The notes under the pieces: model-generated
What the model was told of the DNA's origin: nothing
Databases searched by the model: none
Seen by the model: the letters and a program-made list of their open reading frames with translations, nothing else
Part shown: positions 41,577 to 49,076 of the stretch, piece by piece
How the letters are laid out: every line of letters starts with the position of its first letter
Numbering within the stretch: the stretch's first letter is position 1
Position numbers and translations under genes: made by a program
From: Streptomyces rapamycinicus NRRL 5491
GTDB lineage: Bacteria; Actinomycetota; Actinomycetes; Streptomycetales; Streptomycetaceae
Assembly: GCF_024298965.1 (NCBI RefSeq)
Contig: NZ_CP085193.1
Location: 8,866,001 to 8,930,000, forward strand
Direction: 5' to 3'
DNA length: 64,000 bases

Positions 41577-41895
41577 GCAAATTCAATTTACCTAGCAGAA
41601 TCAGAAAATGCATCGCGGTGGGGGGTTACGTGGAAGGGGGGCGATGTGTTATCACGCGGGAGCGCGAGCGCGCGCGGCCGTTCACCGAAAGGCGGTGATT
41701 TGTGGGGGAGTTACTGGGGCATAGCGCATCGCATGTGGAGTCTGTCACATGTGCGTAACTGGCCGGTGACCGGCTTGAATTTTGGTGGCAGGATCTCGTG
41801 AAAAATTTTGTGTTTAGGAATCACAAAAGCGGGCAGACGAATGTGGAAGCAGTAGCGGAAAAACGCGGGGAATTTCTGGCCAAGCTGCCATGAAT
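41577..41895 (-). promoter_or_regulatory. Upstream region of ectABCD
   Basis: A 319-bp gap with no gene. It holds the -10-like TAGGTA (41589-41594), a small hairpin TCACCG-AAAGG-CGGTGA (41682-41698), and the AT-rich stretch GAAAAATTTTGTGTTTAGG near 41801. No consensus -35 stands 16-18 bp before TAGGTA, suggesting an alternative sigma factor or an activator. Confidence 0.5.
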
Positions 41896-42750
41896 TCAAT
41901 CTCCCACGGTGAACTGAGGGAAGTCGCCCCGCACCGCGAAGGCCCCGGTGGCGCCGTTGCCCGAGGCCGCGTACGCGTCCCGGCCGGTGTCCCGGTCGCC
42001 CTCGGCGTGGTTGTACTGCCCCGCGAAGACATACCGGCCCGCGGGCACGGTCGCGCCCTTCCGGAGCGTCCAGCGGTAGACCAGCACACCGTCCTCGACA
42101 TGGGTGGCGGTGGTCACATCGCCGGTCGGCAGCGAACTCCAGGACCCGGTGGACCGCACACCCCCGGTGTCCGCCACCCGCAGCTCCACCGTCAGCGAGG
42201 TCAGCGGCCTGCCGATGGTGAGCGTGATGTCGCTCTGCGCCCAGTACGGATTGGAATGAGTGTTGATGGCGCCCTTGGACCGCACGGTCGGCTCGGCGAG
42301 GTGGTTTGGACCGGCCGCGGTGGGATAGGCGCTCGGCGTGTGCCGCTCAGCATCGCCCTGCGACCCGGCGTCCGGCTCGTCCCCGGTCCGCCGGTCCGCG
42401 TCCGCACTCGCGCTGCCCGCCCCGGCGCCCGCGCTCGCCGCCGGGGGCGCGGCGGGCTCGCTCGAGGTGCGCACCGTCTGCGGTCGCTCGGCACCGTCCG
42501 TGGCCACCACCGCGATCCCCGTCGCGGCGACCGCCGCGGCCAGCCCGGCGACCGGGCTCACCACCCGGGTCCAGCGCGGGCTCGTCCGCGGGGCGCGGCG
42601 CCGGTCGTCGGCCGCCATGCCCGCCGTGACCCGGGCCAGCATCCGGACCCGGTCCGGCTCATGGGAGGCGGCGGCCGTACGCAGCTCGGCGACGACATCG
42701 CGGCCCTCGGGGCGGCCGCGGCTCTCGGGGCGCTCGCGATGCTCGATCAT
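41896..42750 (-). CDS. Membrane-anchored partner of the SigE-type sigma factor (putative anti-sigma/secreted domain)
   Basis: A 284-residue protein that starts inside the sigma gene's stop (TGATG). The cytoplasmic N-terminus (about residues 1-60) is charged and includes AELRTAAASHEPDRVRMLARVTAG. One hydrophobic helix follows (about 65-85), then a long Ala/Ser/Asp-rich linker, then a C-terminal domain of ~120 residues (NPYWAQSDITLTI, LPTGDVTTATHVEDGVLVYRWTLRKG, YVFAGQYNHAEG) outside the membrane. The layout is that of a membrane anti-sigma factor, but no zinc His-x3-Cys-x2-Cys motif is present, so the role is inferred from context. Confidence 0.72.
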   Translation of the reverse strand: MIEHRERPESRGRPEGRDVVAELRTAAASHEPDRVRMLARVTAGMAADDRRRAPRTSPRWTRVVSPVAGLAAAVAATGIAVVATDGAERPQTVRTSSEPAAPPAASAGAGAGSASADADRRTGDEPDAGSQGDAERHTPSAYPTAAGPNHLAEPTVRSKGAINTHSNPYWAQSDITLTIGRPLTSLTVELRVADTGGVRSTGSWSSLPTGDVTTATHVEDGVLVYRWTLRKGATVPAGRYVFAGQYNHAEGDRDTGRDAYAASGNGATGAFAVRGDFPQFTVGD

Positions 42751-43697
42751 CAACTGCCCCCTCCTGCGTGCCCGGCGTGGCCCATATGACCGGAGTGGCG
42801 GGCTGGGCCTGTGTGGCCGGTGTGGCTCGTGTGACCTGTGTGGCCAGTGCTTCCGGTGCTTCCGGCGCGGAGCGTTCGTACCGTCCGTCCTGTGCGTCCT
42901 GTCCGATCGGCCTCGGTCGCCGCGGACAGTTCCTCCTCGTCCCCGCCGTCCGGAGGGCCGAGCAGCCGCTCCAGCTCGGCGATGCCGCGTGAGGTCTGGC
43001 TCTTGACCGTGCCCACCGAAATGCCCAGCGTACGGGCCGTCTCCCGCTCTGAGAGGTCGAAGGCGTGGCGCAGCACCACACACGCGCGCTTGCGGAACGG
43101 CAGCCGGACCAGCGCGGCCTGCACATCCACCACGGCGGACACATCCGGGTCGTCCACGCGGTCGGGGCGCTGCGAGGAGAAGAGCGCCACGCGGCGCCGC
43201 TCGCGCACCAGGCTGCGGATCCGGGACCGGGCCAGGTTGGCGACCACACCCCGGGCGTACGCGGCCGGGTGGTCGGCGGCCCGCACCCGGTCCCACTGGT
43301 GCCAGACCGCCACCAGCGCGTCGGCCGCCAGGTCGTCCGCCCCGTCGGAGCTGCCGAGCAGCAGATGGGCGAGGCGGGCCAGCTCGGCGTGGTGCCGCTC
43401 GAAGAAGTCCCGGAACTCGGCTTGTGGATCGGCCGGCAAGGCGTCGGCGGGCGGCAAGGCGTCGGCGGGGTGCACGTCGGCCGGTAGGGCGTCAGCGGGT
43501 AAGGCGTCGGCCGGTAGTGCGTCGGCCGGTAAGGCTTCGGCGGGTAAGCCGTCGGGGCCCTCCGGTGCGTCGGGCGCCTGCGGGGACATGTGCCCCGGGC
43601 CCCCTGGACCCCGTGGCGTGTCCCCCGTGCGCGCCGCGGCCATCCGTACGGCTCGCGCGGTGCCCGAGGCGGCCGCGTCATCGGCGGGAGCGCTCAC
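42750..43697 (-). CDS. SigE-family ECF sigma factor with repeat-rich N- and C-termini
   Basis: A 315-residue RNA polymerase sigma factor. Region 2 (about residues 93-165: RHHAELARLAHLLLG, DDLAADALVAVWHQW, AYARGVVANLARSRIR) and region 4 (about 185-245: LVRLPFRKRACVVLRHAFDLSE, LGISVGTVKSQTSRGIAEL) are intact. Flanking them are a ~90-residue N-terminal extension ending in LPADA-type repeats (51-90) and a ~50-residue C-terminal tail of RTG/GHT triplets. The core alone is family size, so both ends are additions. The GTG start has GAGGAGG upstream. It overlaps its membrane partner gene by 1 bp. Confidence 0.88.
   Translation of the reverse strand: MSAPADDAAASGTARAVRMAAARTGDTPRGPGGPGHMSPQAPDAPEGPDGLPAEALPADALPADALPADALPADVHPADALPPADALPADPQAEFRDFFERHHAELARLAHLLLGSSDGADDLAADALVAVWHQWDRVRAADHPAAYARGVVANLARSRIRSLVRERRRVALFSSQRPDRVDDPDVSAVVDVQAALVRLPFRKRACVVLRHAFDLSERETARTLGISVGTVKSQTSRGIAELERLLGPPDGGDEEELSAATEADRTGRTGRTVRTLRAGSTGSTGHTGHTSHTGHTGPARHSGHMGHAGHAGGGS
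42753..42905. repeat. Degenerate 9-bp repeats encoding RTG/GHT triplets (sigma C-terminal tail)
   Basis: Near-repeats of a 9-bp unit (Gly-His-Thr, Arg-Thr-Gly, Gly-Ser-Thr) fill the last ~50 codons of the sigma gene. The degeneracy suggests repeated slippage followed by drift. Confidence 0.75.
43428..43547. repeat. 15-bp tandem repeats encoding LPADA (sigma N-terminal extension)
   Basis: About eight imperfect 15-bp units encode LPAEA/LPADA/HPADA/LPPADA in succession, just before region 2 of the sigma factor. Units differ by one or two bases, so copy number may vary between strains. Confidence 0.82.
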
Positions 43698-43833
43698 GAG
43701 GACCTCCTCACTGCCGCTCGTCCGGTGGGTTGCGTGAGCGTAGCAGCGCTCTGCGTGTTGTTCGAGTGGCGCCGTTCCCGCTGATGGGAATTGGCCGGTC
43801 AACGCCCTGCCCCGGTCTCGTACAGTGCGTTGC

Positions 43834-44943
43834 ATGAGGGATAGCGCGGTGCTCCACATCAAGGGCCGGGTCCTGGTCGGACCGGACACCGGCGACGCTG
43901 CCGGGGACGTACGGGACGAGCTGTGGGTGGTCGACGGCAGGATCACCTTCGAGCGGCCGTCCGGGGTCAGGGAAATCCGGCTGGTCGAGGGCTGGGTGCT
44001 GCCCGGCCTCGTCGACGCCCACTGCCATGTCGGACTCGACGCCCATGGGGCGGTGGACGACTCGACGAGCGAGAAACAGGCGCTGACCGACCGCGACGCC
44101 GGGGCGCTGCTGCTGCGGGACGCCGGATCGCCGGCCGACACCCGCTGGGTCGACGACCGCGAGGACCTGCCCCGCATCATCCGGGCCGGCCGTCATATCG
44201 CCCGCACCAAGCGCTACATCCGCAACTACGCGCATGAGATCGAGCCCGAGGACCTGGTCGCCTATGTGGCCGCGGAGGCGCGGCGCGGCGACGGCTGGGT
44301 CAAGCTGGTCGGCGACTGGATCGACCGGGAGACCGGCGACCTGGGGCTCTGCTGGCCGCGCGGCGCGGTCGAGGAGGCCATCGCGGAGGCGCACCGGCTG
44401 GGCGCGCGGGTCACGGCGCACTGTTTCGCCGAGGAGAGCCTGGCCCCGCTGGTCGAGGCGGGGATCGACTGCATTGAGCACGCCACCGGGCTCACCGAGG
44501 AGACCATCCCGCTGTTCGCCGAGCGGGGCGTGGCGATCGTGCCGACCCTGGTCAACATCGCCACCTTTCCCCGGCTGGCGCTGGGCGGCGAGGCGAGGTT
44601 CCCGCGCTGGGCCGACCATATGCGGCGGCTGCACGCGCGCCGCTACGAGACGGTGCGGGCGGCCTACGACGCGGGCATCCCGATCTACACCGGCACGGAC
44701 GCGGGCGGCGGCCTGGCCCATGGGCTGGTCGGGCAGGAGGTCGCCGAGCTGGTGAAGGCGGGCATCCCGGTGCGCGACGCGCTCTCGGCGGCGACCTGGG
44801 AGGCACGGGACTGGCTCGGGCGGCCGGGACTCACCGAGGGCGCCTCCGCCGATCTCGTCGTCTACGACGCGGATCCGCGCGCCGATGTGCGGGTGCTGAC
44901 GACGCCGCGGCGGGTGGTGCTGCGGGGACGGGTGGTCGGCTGA
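43834..44943 (+). CDS. Amidohydrolase-family metal-dependent hydrolase
   Basis: A 369-residue cyclic amidohydrolase (imidazolonepropionase/prolidase-like). The N-terminal beta domain leads into the metal motif VDAHCHVGLD. Further ligands follow in WVKLVGDW (Lys), RVTAHCF (His), CIEHATG (His) and the catalytic Asp of IYTGTDAGGG. The C-terminus returns to the beta domain (GASADLVVYDADP). The substrate is unknown. ATG 43834 follows a -10-like TACAGT (43821-43826) by 7 bp, so the message may be leaderless. It diverges from the sigma-factor gene. Confidence 0.88.
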   Translation: MRDSAVLHIKGRVLVGPDTGDAAGDVRDELWVVDGRITFERPSGVREIRLVEGWVLPGLVDAHCHVGLDAHGAVDDSTSEKQALTDRDAGALLLRDAGSPADTRWVDDREDLPRIIRAGRHIARTKRYIRNYAHEIEPEDLVAYVAAEARRGDGWVKLVGDWIDRETGDLGLCWPRGAVEEAIAEAHRLGARVTAHCFAEESLAPLVEAGIDCIEHATGLTEETIPLFAERGVAIVPTLVNIATFPRLALGGEARFPRWADHMRRLHARRYETVRAAYDAGIPIYTGTDAGGGLAHGLVGQEVAELVKAGIPVRDALSAATWEARDWLGRPGLTEGASADLVVYDADPRADVRVLTTPRRVVLRGRVVG

Positions 44944-44951
44944 CGGGGTAC

Positions 44952-45022
44952 GCGGGGCGATACGGGCGGGGTGAGCGGGGCTGATACGGGCGGGGCAAGC
45001 GGGGCTGATACGGGTGGGGGAC
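44952..45022. repeat. Three ~24-bp tandem repeats upstream of the LAETG-protein gene
   Basis: The unit GCGGGGCTGATACGGGCGGG plus four bases occurs at 44952-44974 (23 bp), 44975-44998 and 44999-45022 with few changes. It fills the start of the 275-bp gap 44944-45218. The rest of the gap holds the likely promoter of the next gene. Confidence 0.85.
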
Positions 45023-45218
45023 AGGTGGGGCGAGGGGTGCCGGAAGGGAACGTGGTTCGAACTGGGCGGCGAACCACACCCTTTGGGATGAACGGACATC
45101 ATGTGTCTGCCTGTTTACCCTCAGTGCGCAAATATGGCGTGGTCGAGGCCGTCGGCGCCCGTGGAGTCCCCCGCGGCAGGCGCCGGCGGCTCCATGTCTC
45201 CTGTGGGGGTCAACTCAC

Positions 45219-46148
45219 GTGTCCTGTTCCAGTAACACCTACTTCGGCATGCCCACCCGCCGTCTGGCGGCCGCCACTGCCGCTGCCGCGGTCTCCGTCC
45301 TGGGCCTGCTGCCCGCGACGACCGCGCAGGCCGACTCCGGTGCGACCACCGGTAAGGCGGGTGCGGTCGTGCTCCGCACCGATCTCGATGTCTCCCTGCT
45401 CAACAAGACCGTCCGGGCTCCGCTCTCGGTCGTGCTGAACGATGTGCACGCGCCCGCGACCGCCAGCAAGACGGCGCTCAGCGCGACCTTGGACGGCGTG
45501 GACGGGGGCCGGCCGTTCAATGTCCTGCGGGCCGATGTGGCCACCGCCCGGGCCGCCGCGGACAAGCAGCGCGCCGAGGGGTACTCCAACCTCGTCAACG
45601 CCCAGGTGCATGTCCCGGGCCTGGCCGCGGTGCCGCTGATCACGGTCGAGCAGGTGACCTCGAAGGCGGTGTGCGCCGTCGGGAAGCGGCCGACCGCCCA
45701 CTCCAACCTGCTCGGCGGCGTCAGCGTGCTCGGTCAGAAGGTCACCCTGCGCACGAGCGGCACCACCACGGTTGATGTGCCGTCGCTCGGCCAGGTCCGG
45801 CTCGACCTGTCGCGGACGGCCACCACCTCGCGCACGGCGGCGGCCACGGCCCTCAACCTGAAGGTCTCCGTGAACCCGCTCAAGCTGAACGTCTCGGAGG
45901 TCGAGGGGCAGGTCACCCTCGCCCGGGCGACCTGTGAGTCGCCCGTGGCCGCGGCGGTCGAGCCCAGCCCGAGCGTGGGCTCCCAGACCAAGCCCGAGCC
46001 CAAGCCGGAGCACCTGGCCGAGACCGGCGGCAGCTCGGCCACGCCGTACCTGGTGGCAGGTGGCGCGCTCCTGCTCGCCGTGGGCGGCGGCGCCGTCGTC
46101 CTGGCCCGCCGCCGCCGAGCCGCCGCCACCAGCGGCGACACCGCCTGA
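45219..46148 (+). CDS. SCO1860-like LAETG sortase-anchored surface protein
   Basis: A 309-residue secreted protein. The signal peptide spans about residues 11-39 (RRLAAATAAAAVSVLGLLPA, cut after AQA). The mature region has two beta-rich stretches (VVLRTDLDVSLLNKTVRAPL, VSVNPLKLNVSEVEGQVTLA). The wall-sorting signal is LAETG, then a hydrophobic helix, then RRRR at the end. Sortase E recognises LAxTG motifs in Streptomyces and joins such proteins to peptidoglycan. Its place between ectABCD and cobalamin genes matches SCO1860 in S. coelicolor. GTG 45219 is used; ATG 45249 would also leave a full signal peptide. Confidence 0.85.
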   Translation: MSCSSNTYFGMPTRRLAAATAAAAVSVLGLLPATTAQADSGATTGKAGAVVLRTDLDVSLLNKTVRAPLSVVLNDVHAPATASKTALSATLDGVDGGRPFNVLRADVATARAAADKQRAEGYSNLVNAQVHVPGLAAVPLITVEQVTSKAVCAVGKRPTAHSNLLGGVSVLGQKVTLRTSGTTTVDVPSLGQVRLDLSRTATTSRTAAATALNLKVSVNPLKLNVSEVEGQVTLARATCESPVAAAVEPSPSVGSQTKPEPKPEHLAETGGSSATPYLVAGGALLLAVGGGAVVLARRRRAAATSGDTA

Positions 46149-46363
46149 CGCCGGTTCGCCGGTGTTGGGCCCGGCACTCGCGCCACCCGGCGCGGGTGCC
46201 GGGGCCGGTGCCGGTGCGGCTGCGCGCACGGGTGCGTGCGGGCGCGGGGCCCGCTCACGAGGGCCCGGGCGAGCCGTAGTCGACCGCGCTCCGCGCCGCG
46301 CGGGGCACGGTCGGGCGGCAGCGTCCGCCGAGCGGCCTCGCTGAAGTCCGGTGCGGTTCGATT

Positions 46364-46380
46364 GCGCCCCGAAGGGGCGC
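46364..46380. terminator. Hairpin in a dispersed Streptomyces-type repeat
   Basis: GCGCCCC (46364-46370), GAA, GGGGCGC (46374-46380). It opens a run resembling a common Streptomyces intergenic repeat (GCGCCCCGAAGGGGCGCGGG) between two convergent genes. Both transcripts may end here. The rest of the 355-bp gap 46149-46503 has no gene. Confidence 0.55.
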
Positions 46381-46383
46381 GGG

Positions 46384-46437
46384 GCTGTGCCGATATGCGG
46401 CTCCGCCGCGGCTGTGCCGATATGCGGCTCCGCCGCG
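46384..46437. repeat. Perfect 27-bp tandem duplication
   Basis: The 27-bp string starting GCTGTGCCGATATGCGGCTC occurs at 46384-46410 and again at 46411-46437 without a mismatch. A single copy is normal for this dispersed repeat, so the doubling looks recent. Confidence 0.92.
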
Positions 46438-46503
46438 TGGGCGTTCAGCCACGACGCAGCCGCGGATGAACGACCGTACCCCGCGCCACTTCCCGCGAAG
46501 CGC

Positions 46504-47661
46504 TCAGGCGGCCGTGTCCGCTATCGCCTTCGTCAAGGCGATGACGAAGCGATCCGTCGTGGCGCGGTCGCGGACGGCGAGCCGGAGCCAGTCCGGGCCG
46601 AGTCCCGGGAACGTGTCACCGCGGCGGACGGCGAAGCCCAGCTCCCGCAGCCGGGTGCGGATCGCCGCCGCGCCCTCCACACGGATCAGCAGAAACGGCC
46701 CGGCCGCCGGGCCGCACACCCGCACCTCGGCCGACTCCGCCAACTCGGCCAGCCGATCGGCCAGATGGGCCCGGTCGGCGGCTGTGCGGTCGGCGGCCCT
46801 GGCCGCCTCGGCGAGGGCGGACGGGACGCAGCACGCCTCGGCCGCCGCCAGGGCCGGGCTGGACACCGGCCACAGCGGCTGGACCCGCTCCAGCGCCGTG
46901 ACGGTGTCCGGCTCCGCCAGTACATAGCCGATCCGCAGCCCCGCCAGGCCCCAGGTCTTGGTGAGGCTGCGCAACACCACCAGCCCCGGCACATCGGTGC
47001 GGGCCGCCAGCGACTCCGACTCACCCGGGACGGCGTCCATGAACGCCTCGTCCACCACCAGCGTCCGCCCCGGCCGGGCGAGCCCGGCCACAGCGTCGGC
47101 CCGGTGCAGCACGGATGTGGGGTTGGTGGGGTTGCCGATCACTACCAGATCGGCGTCCTCCGGCACGGCCGCCGGACCCAGCCGGAAACCGTCCCGCTCA
47201 TCGAGGACCACACGCTCCACCGTGTGTCCAGCGTCCCGCAGCGCCGCCTCCGGCTCGGTGAACTGCGGATGCACCACCACCGGACGTCGGGCCGGTATGG
47301 CACGGGCGAGCAGGACGAACGCCTCCGCGGCGCCCGCCGTCAGCAGTACCCGGCCGACCGGAAGCCCATGGCGCGCGGCGACCGCCTCCCGGGCCACCCG
47401 CCCGTCCGGATAGGCGGCCAGCCCGTCGAGGGACGCGGCGATACGGGCCTTGAGCCAGTCCGGAGGCGTACCGGCCCGGACGTTGACCGCGAGGTCCGTC
47501 AGAGCGGCATCGGCACCCCGCACCTCCGCGTCCCCGTGATGCCGCAGGTCGAACCCGGCGGACACGCCATCGGCGGCGGCCCCTGCCGCGGGCAGGCCGG
47601 CCGATACGCCAGCGGGCATCGCCGACGGCTCAGCGGACATCGCAGACGGCTCAGCGGACAT
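46504..47661 (-). CDS. cobC: CobC-like PLP enzyme, threonine-phosphate decarboxylase type (Rv2231c-like)
   Basis: A 385-residue fold-type I aminotransferase-like protein. PLP contacts: TAGAAEAFVLLARA, GNPTNPTSVLH (Asn), VVDEAFMDA (Asp) and Schiff-base Lys in LRSLTKTWGLAGLRIGY. In cobalamin operons this family supplies the (R)-1-amino-2-propanol phosphate arm for the lower loop. It is the last gene of the operon. The start is uncertain: ATG 47661 lies inside the preceding gene by 11 bp, and the N-terminus contains MSAEPSA twice, so ATG 47640 is also possible. Confidence 0.83.
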   Translation of the reverse strand: MSAEPSAMSAEPSAMPAGVSAGLPAAGAAADGVSAGFDLRHHGDAEVRGADAALTDLAVNVRAGTPPDWLKARIAASLDGLAAYPDGRVAREAVAARHGLPVGRVLLTAGAAEAFVLLARAIPARRPVVVHPQFTEPEAALRDAGHTVERVVLDERDGFRLGPAAVPEDADLVVIGNPTNPTSVLHRADAVAGLARPGRTLVVDEAFMDAVPGESESLAARTDVPGLVVLRSLTKTWGLAGLRIGYVLAEPDTVTALERVQPLWPVSSPALAAAEACCVPSALAEAARAADRTAADRAHLADRLAELAESAEVRVCGPAAGPFLLIRVEGAAAIRTRLRELGFAVRRGDTFPGLGPDWLRLAVRDRATTDRFVIALTKAIADTAA

Positions 47662-48487
47662 CGGCGTGGGCATCCGGATGCGCGAAGGCATGGGCCTCGT
47701 CGCTGAACCCGGCGCGCTCGCTGGTGTCGGCCACCTCCTCATAGCGGTCCATGACCAGGTCGGCCAACTCCCGCGCCGGACCGATGACATCGGCCGAGAC
47801 CACCTCGACCTCGGGGTGGGCGAGCCCCCAGCCCTCCGCCTGCTGCCGCACCCGCTCCAGGGCGTCCCCCTCGAACAGGAAGTACGGCAGCACCACGACC
47901 CGCCGCGCCCCCAGCTTGGCGCAGCGGTCCAGGCCGGAGGCCACATCCGGGGCGGCGAGCGAGGCGAAGGCCACCTCGACGCCCGCGAAGCCACGGCCCT
48001 CCCACAGCAGCCGGGCCGCGCGGTGCACCTCGGCGTTGGCCTCGGGAAGTGGCGAACCGTCGCCCACCAGCAGCACGGTCGTCTCCGCGCGGTCCGAGGG
48101 CAGCCGGGGCCGATTGCCCAGCGCCTCGTCGAGCCGCCGCTCCAGCAGGCTCAGCAGTGTGCGGTGCGGGCCGAGCGGCCGGGCGGAGGCGAACGACGCG
48201 TCGGCGTGCCGCTCCGCCTCCTGGGCCAGCGCGGCGGCGATGCCGTCTCTCGGGGGAGCCGCCGGGATCAGCGTCATCGGGACGACCGCGAAGCGGGTCA
48301 CCCCTTCCCCGACGAGCCGGGTGACCGCGTCGGACAGCGGGTGGCTGCCCGGTCCGGTGAGGCCACCCGCCACGGGCAGGTCCGGGTGGCGTGCGGCCAA
48401 CTCCCTCACGAATGCCTGGAAGGCGGCGGCACGCCTCTCGTCTCGCGTGCCGATACCTGCGATGAGCAGGGCGGGCGGGGTCGTCAC
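47651..48487 (-). CDS. CbiX-like two-domain protein with altered chelatase active site
   Basis: A 278-residue protein with the duplicated fold of sirohydrochlorin cobalt-chelatases. The second half is a good match (LLWEGRGFAGVEVAFASLAAPDV, LDRCAKLGARRVVVLPYFLF). The two metal-inserting histidines of the first half, normally in GHGTRD and in a G-H segment near residue 77, are absent: the text is GIGTRD (Ile12) and LIPAAPPRDG. The second half reads GDGSP where related proteins have GRGS. It may be inactive as a chelatase or have a new role. It starts at GTG 48487 and is followed by cobC with a short overlap. Confidence 0.8.
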   Translation of the reverse strand: MTTPPALLIAGIGTRDERRAAAFQAFVRELAARHPDLPVAGGLTGPGSHPLSDAVTRLVGEGVTRFAVVPMTLIPAAPPRDGIAAALAQEAERHADASFASARPLGPHRTLLSLLERRLDEALGNRPRLPSDRAETTVLLVGDGSPLPEANAEVHRAARLLWEGRGFAGVEVAFASLAAPDVASGLDRCAKLGARRVVVLPYFLFEGDALERVRQQAEGWGLAHPEVEVVSADVIGPARELADLVMDRYEEVADTSERAGFSDEAHAFAHPDAHADVR

Positions 48488-48556
48488 GAGGTCTCCTTGG
48501 TGCAGGTGGTGCGGGTGTCACGGTCGGCGGGGGGCGGGCTGTTCCGCCCCGAGACG

Positions 48557-49057
48557 TTACTGACCTGCGTCGGGGCGGTCGACGGCAGGTCTTCGCTGCC
48601 CGCCCTGCCCGGGTTTGACCGCCGCCGGGCGGCGAGCGACAGCGCAGGTGGCCTTCCCGGGGCGGCCGTGTGGCGTGGACTTCCGCTTGGCGACGAGCAG
48701 TTGGCCACCCGGACCGGCGGCCAGCAGCGCGGCCGCCTCGGCGACCCCGGCCGTGCCCACGGCGGCGAGCGGTGCCGTGGACGGGTTGGGCACCGCCACC
48801 GCGGCCAGCGCCTCAGCGGGGTATCCGCACAGCGGCACCCCCAGCCGTTCGGCCGCCGTCAGCAGTCCGGCCTCCCCGGCCTTGGCCTCGACCGTGGCCA
48901 ACTCGGCGACGCCACGCGGCGGAAGGCCCGCCTCCGCCAGGGTGGCCTCGACCAGTCCGAGCACCTCGGCGGCGGATACGCCCCGGCCGGCCCCGACCCC
49001 GACGACAAGCGGTGCCGCGGGCGGGGGAGACGCCGTGCCCCGGCCGATGACCTCCAC
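48557..49057 (-). CDS. CobE/CbiG C-terminal-domain protein
   Basis: A 166-residue stand-alone CbiG C-terminal (CobE-like) domain: VVGVGAGRGVSAAEVLGLVEATL, ATVEAKAGEAGLLTAAERLG, VGTAGVAEAAALLAAG, and LLVAKRKS near the end. In full pathways this domain accompanies the C-20/ring-contraction steps of corrin synthesis. Here no CbiG N-domain and no methyltransferase gene is adjacent, so it looks like a remnant or an accessory. It starts at GTG 49057, 19 bp after the CobB gene; the last ~30 residues are low complexity. Confidence 0.82.
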   Translation of the reverse strand: MEVIGRGTASPPPAAPLVVGVGAGRGVSAAEVLGLVEATLAEAGLPPRGVAELATVEAKAGEAGLLTAAERLGVPLCGYPAEALAAVAVPNPSTAPLAAVGTAGVAEAAALLAAGPGGQLLVAKRKSTPHGRPGKATCAVARRPAAVKPGQGGQRRPAVDRPDAGQ

Positions 49058-49076
49058 GTCAGCTCACCGCCTCGGC

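Noticed and set aside
41801..41820. GAAAAATTTTGT shared with 21743-21756 as a common operator
   Set aside because: The 12-base match is AT-only background at promoter-like sites, flanking bases differ, and the genes (ectABCD and sugar importer) share no evident control.
42750..43697. Sigma-factor repeats as a CRISPR or mobile repeat array
   Set aside because: Units are in frame, coding and degenerate, with no spacers.
43708..45102. 464-codon minus-strand frame opposite the amidohydrolase
   Set aside because: No family likeness and repeat-derived start; the plus strand has a full amidohydrolase active site.
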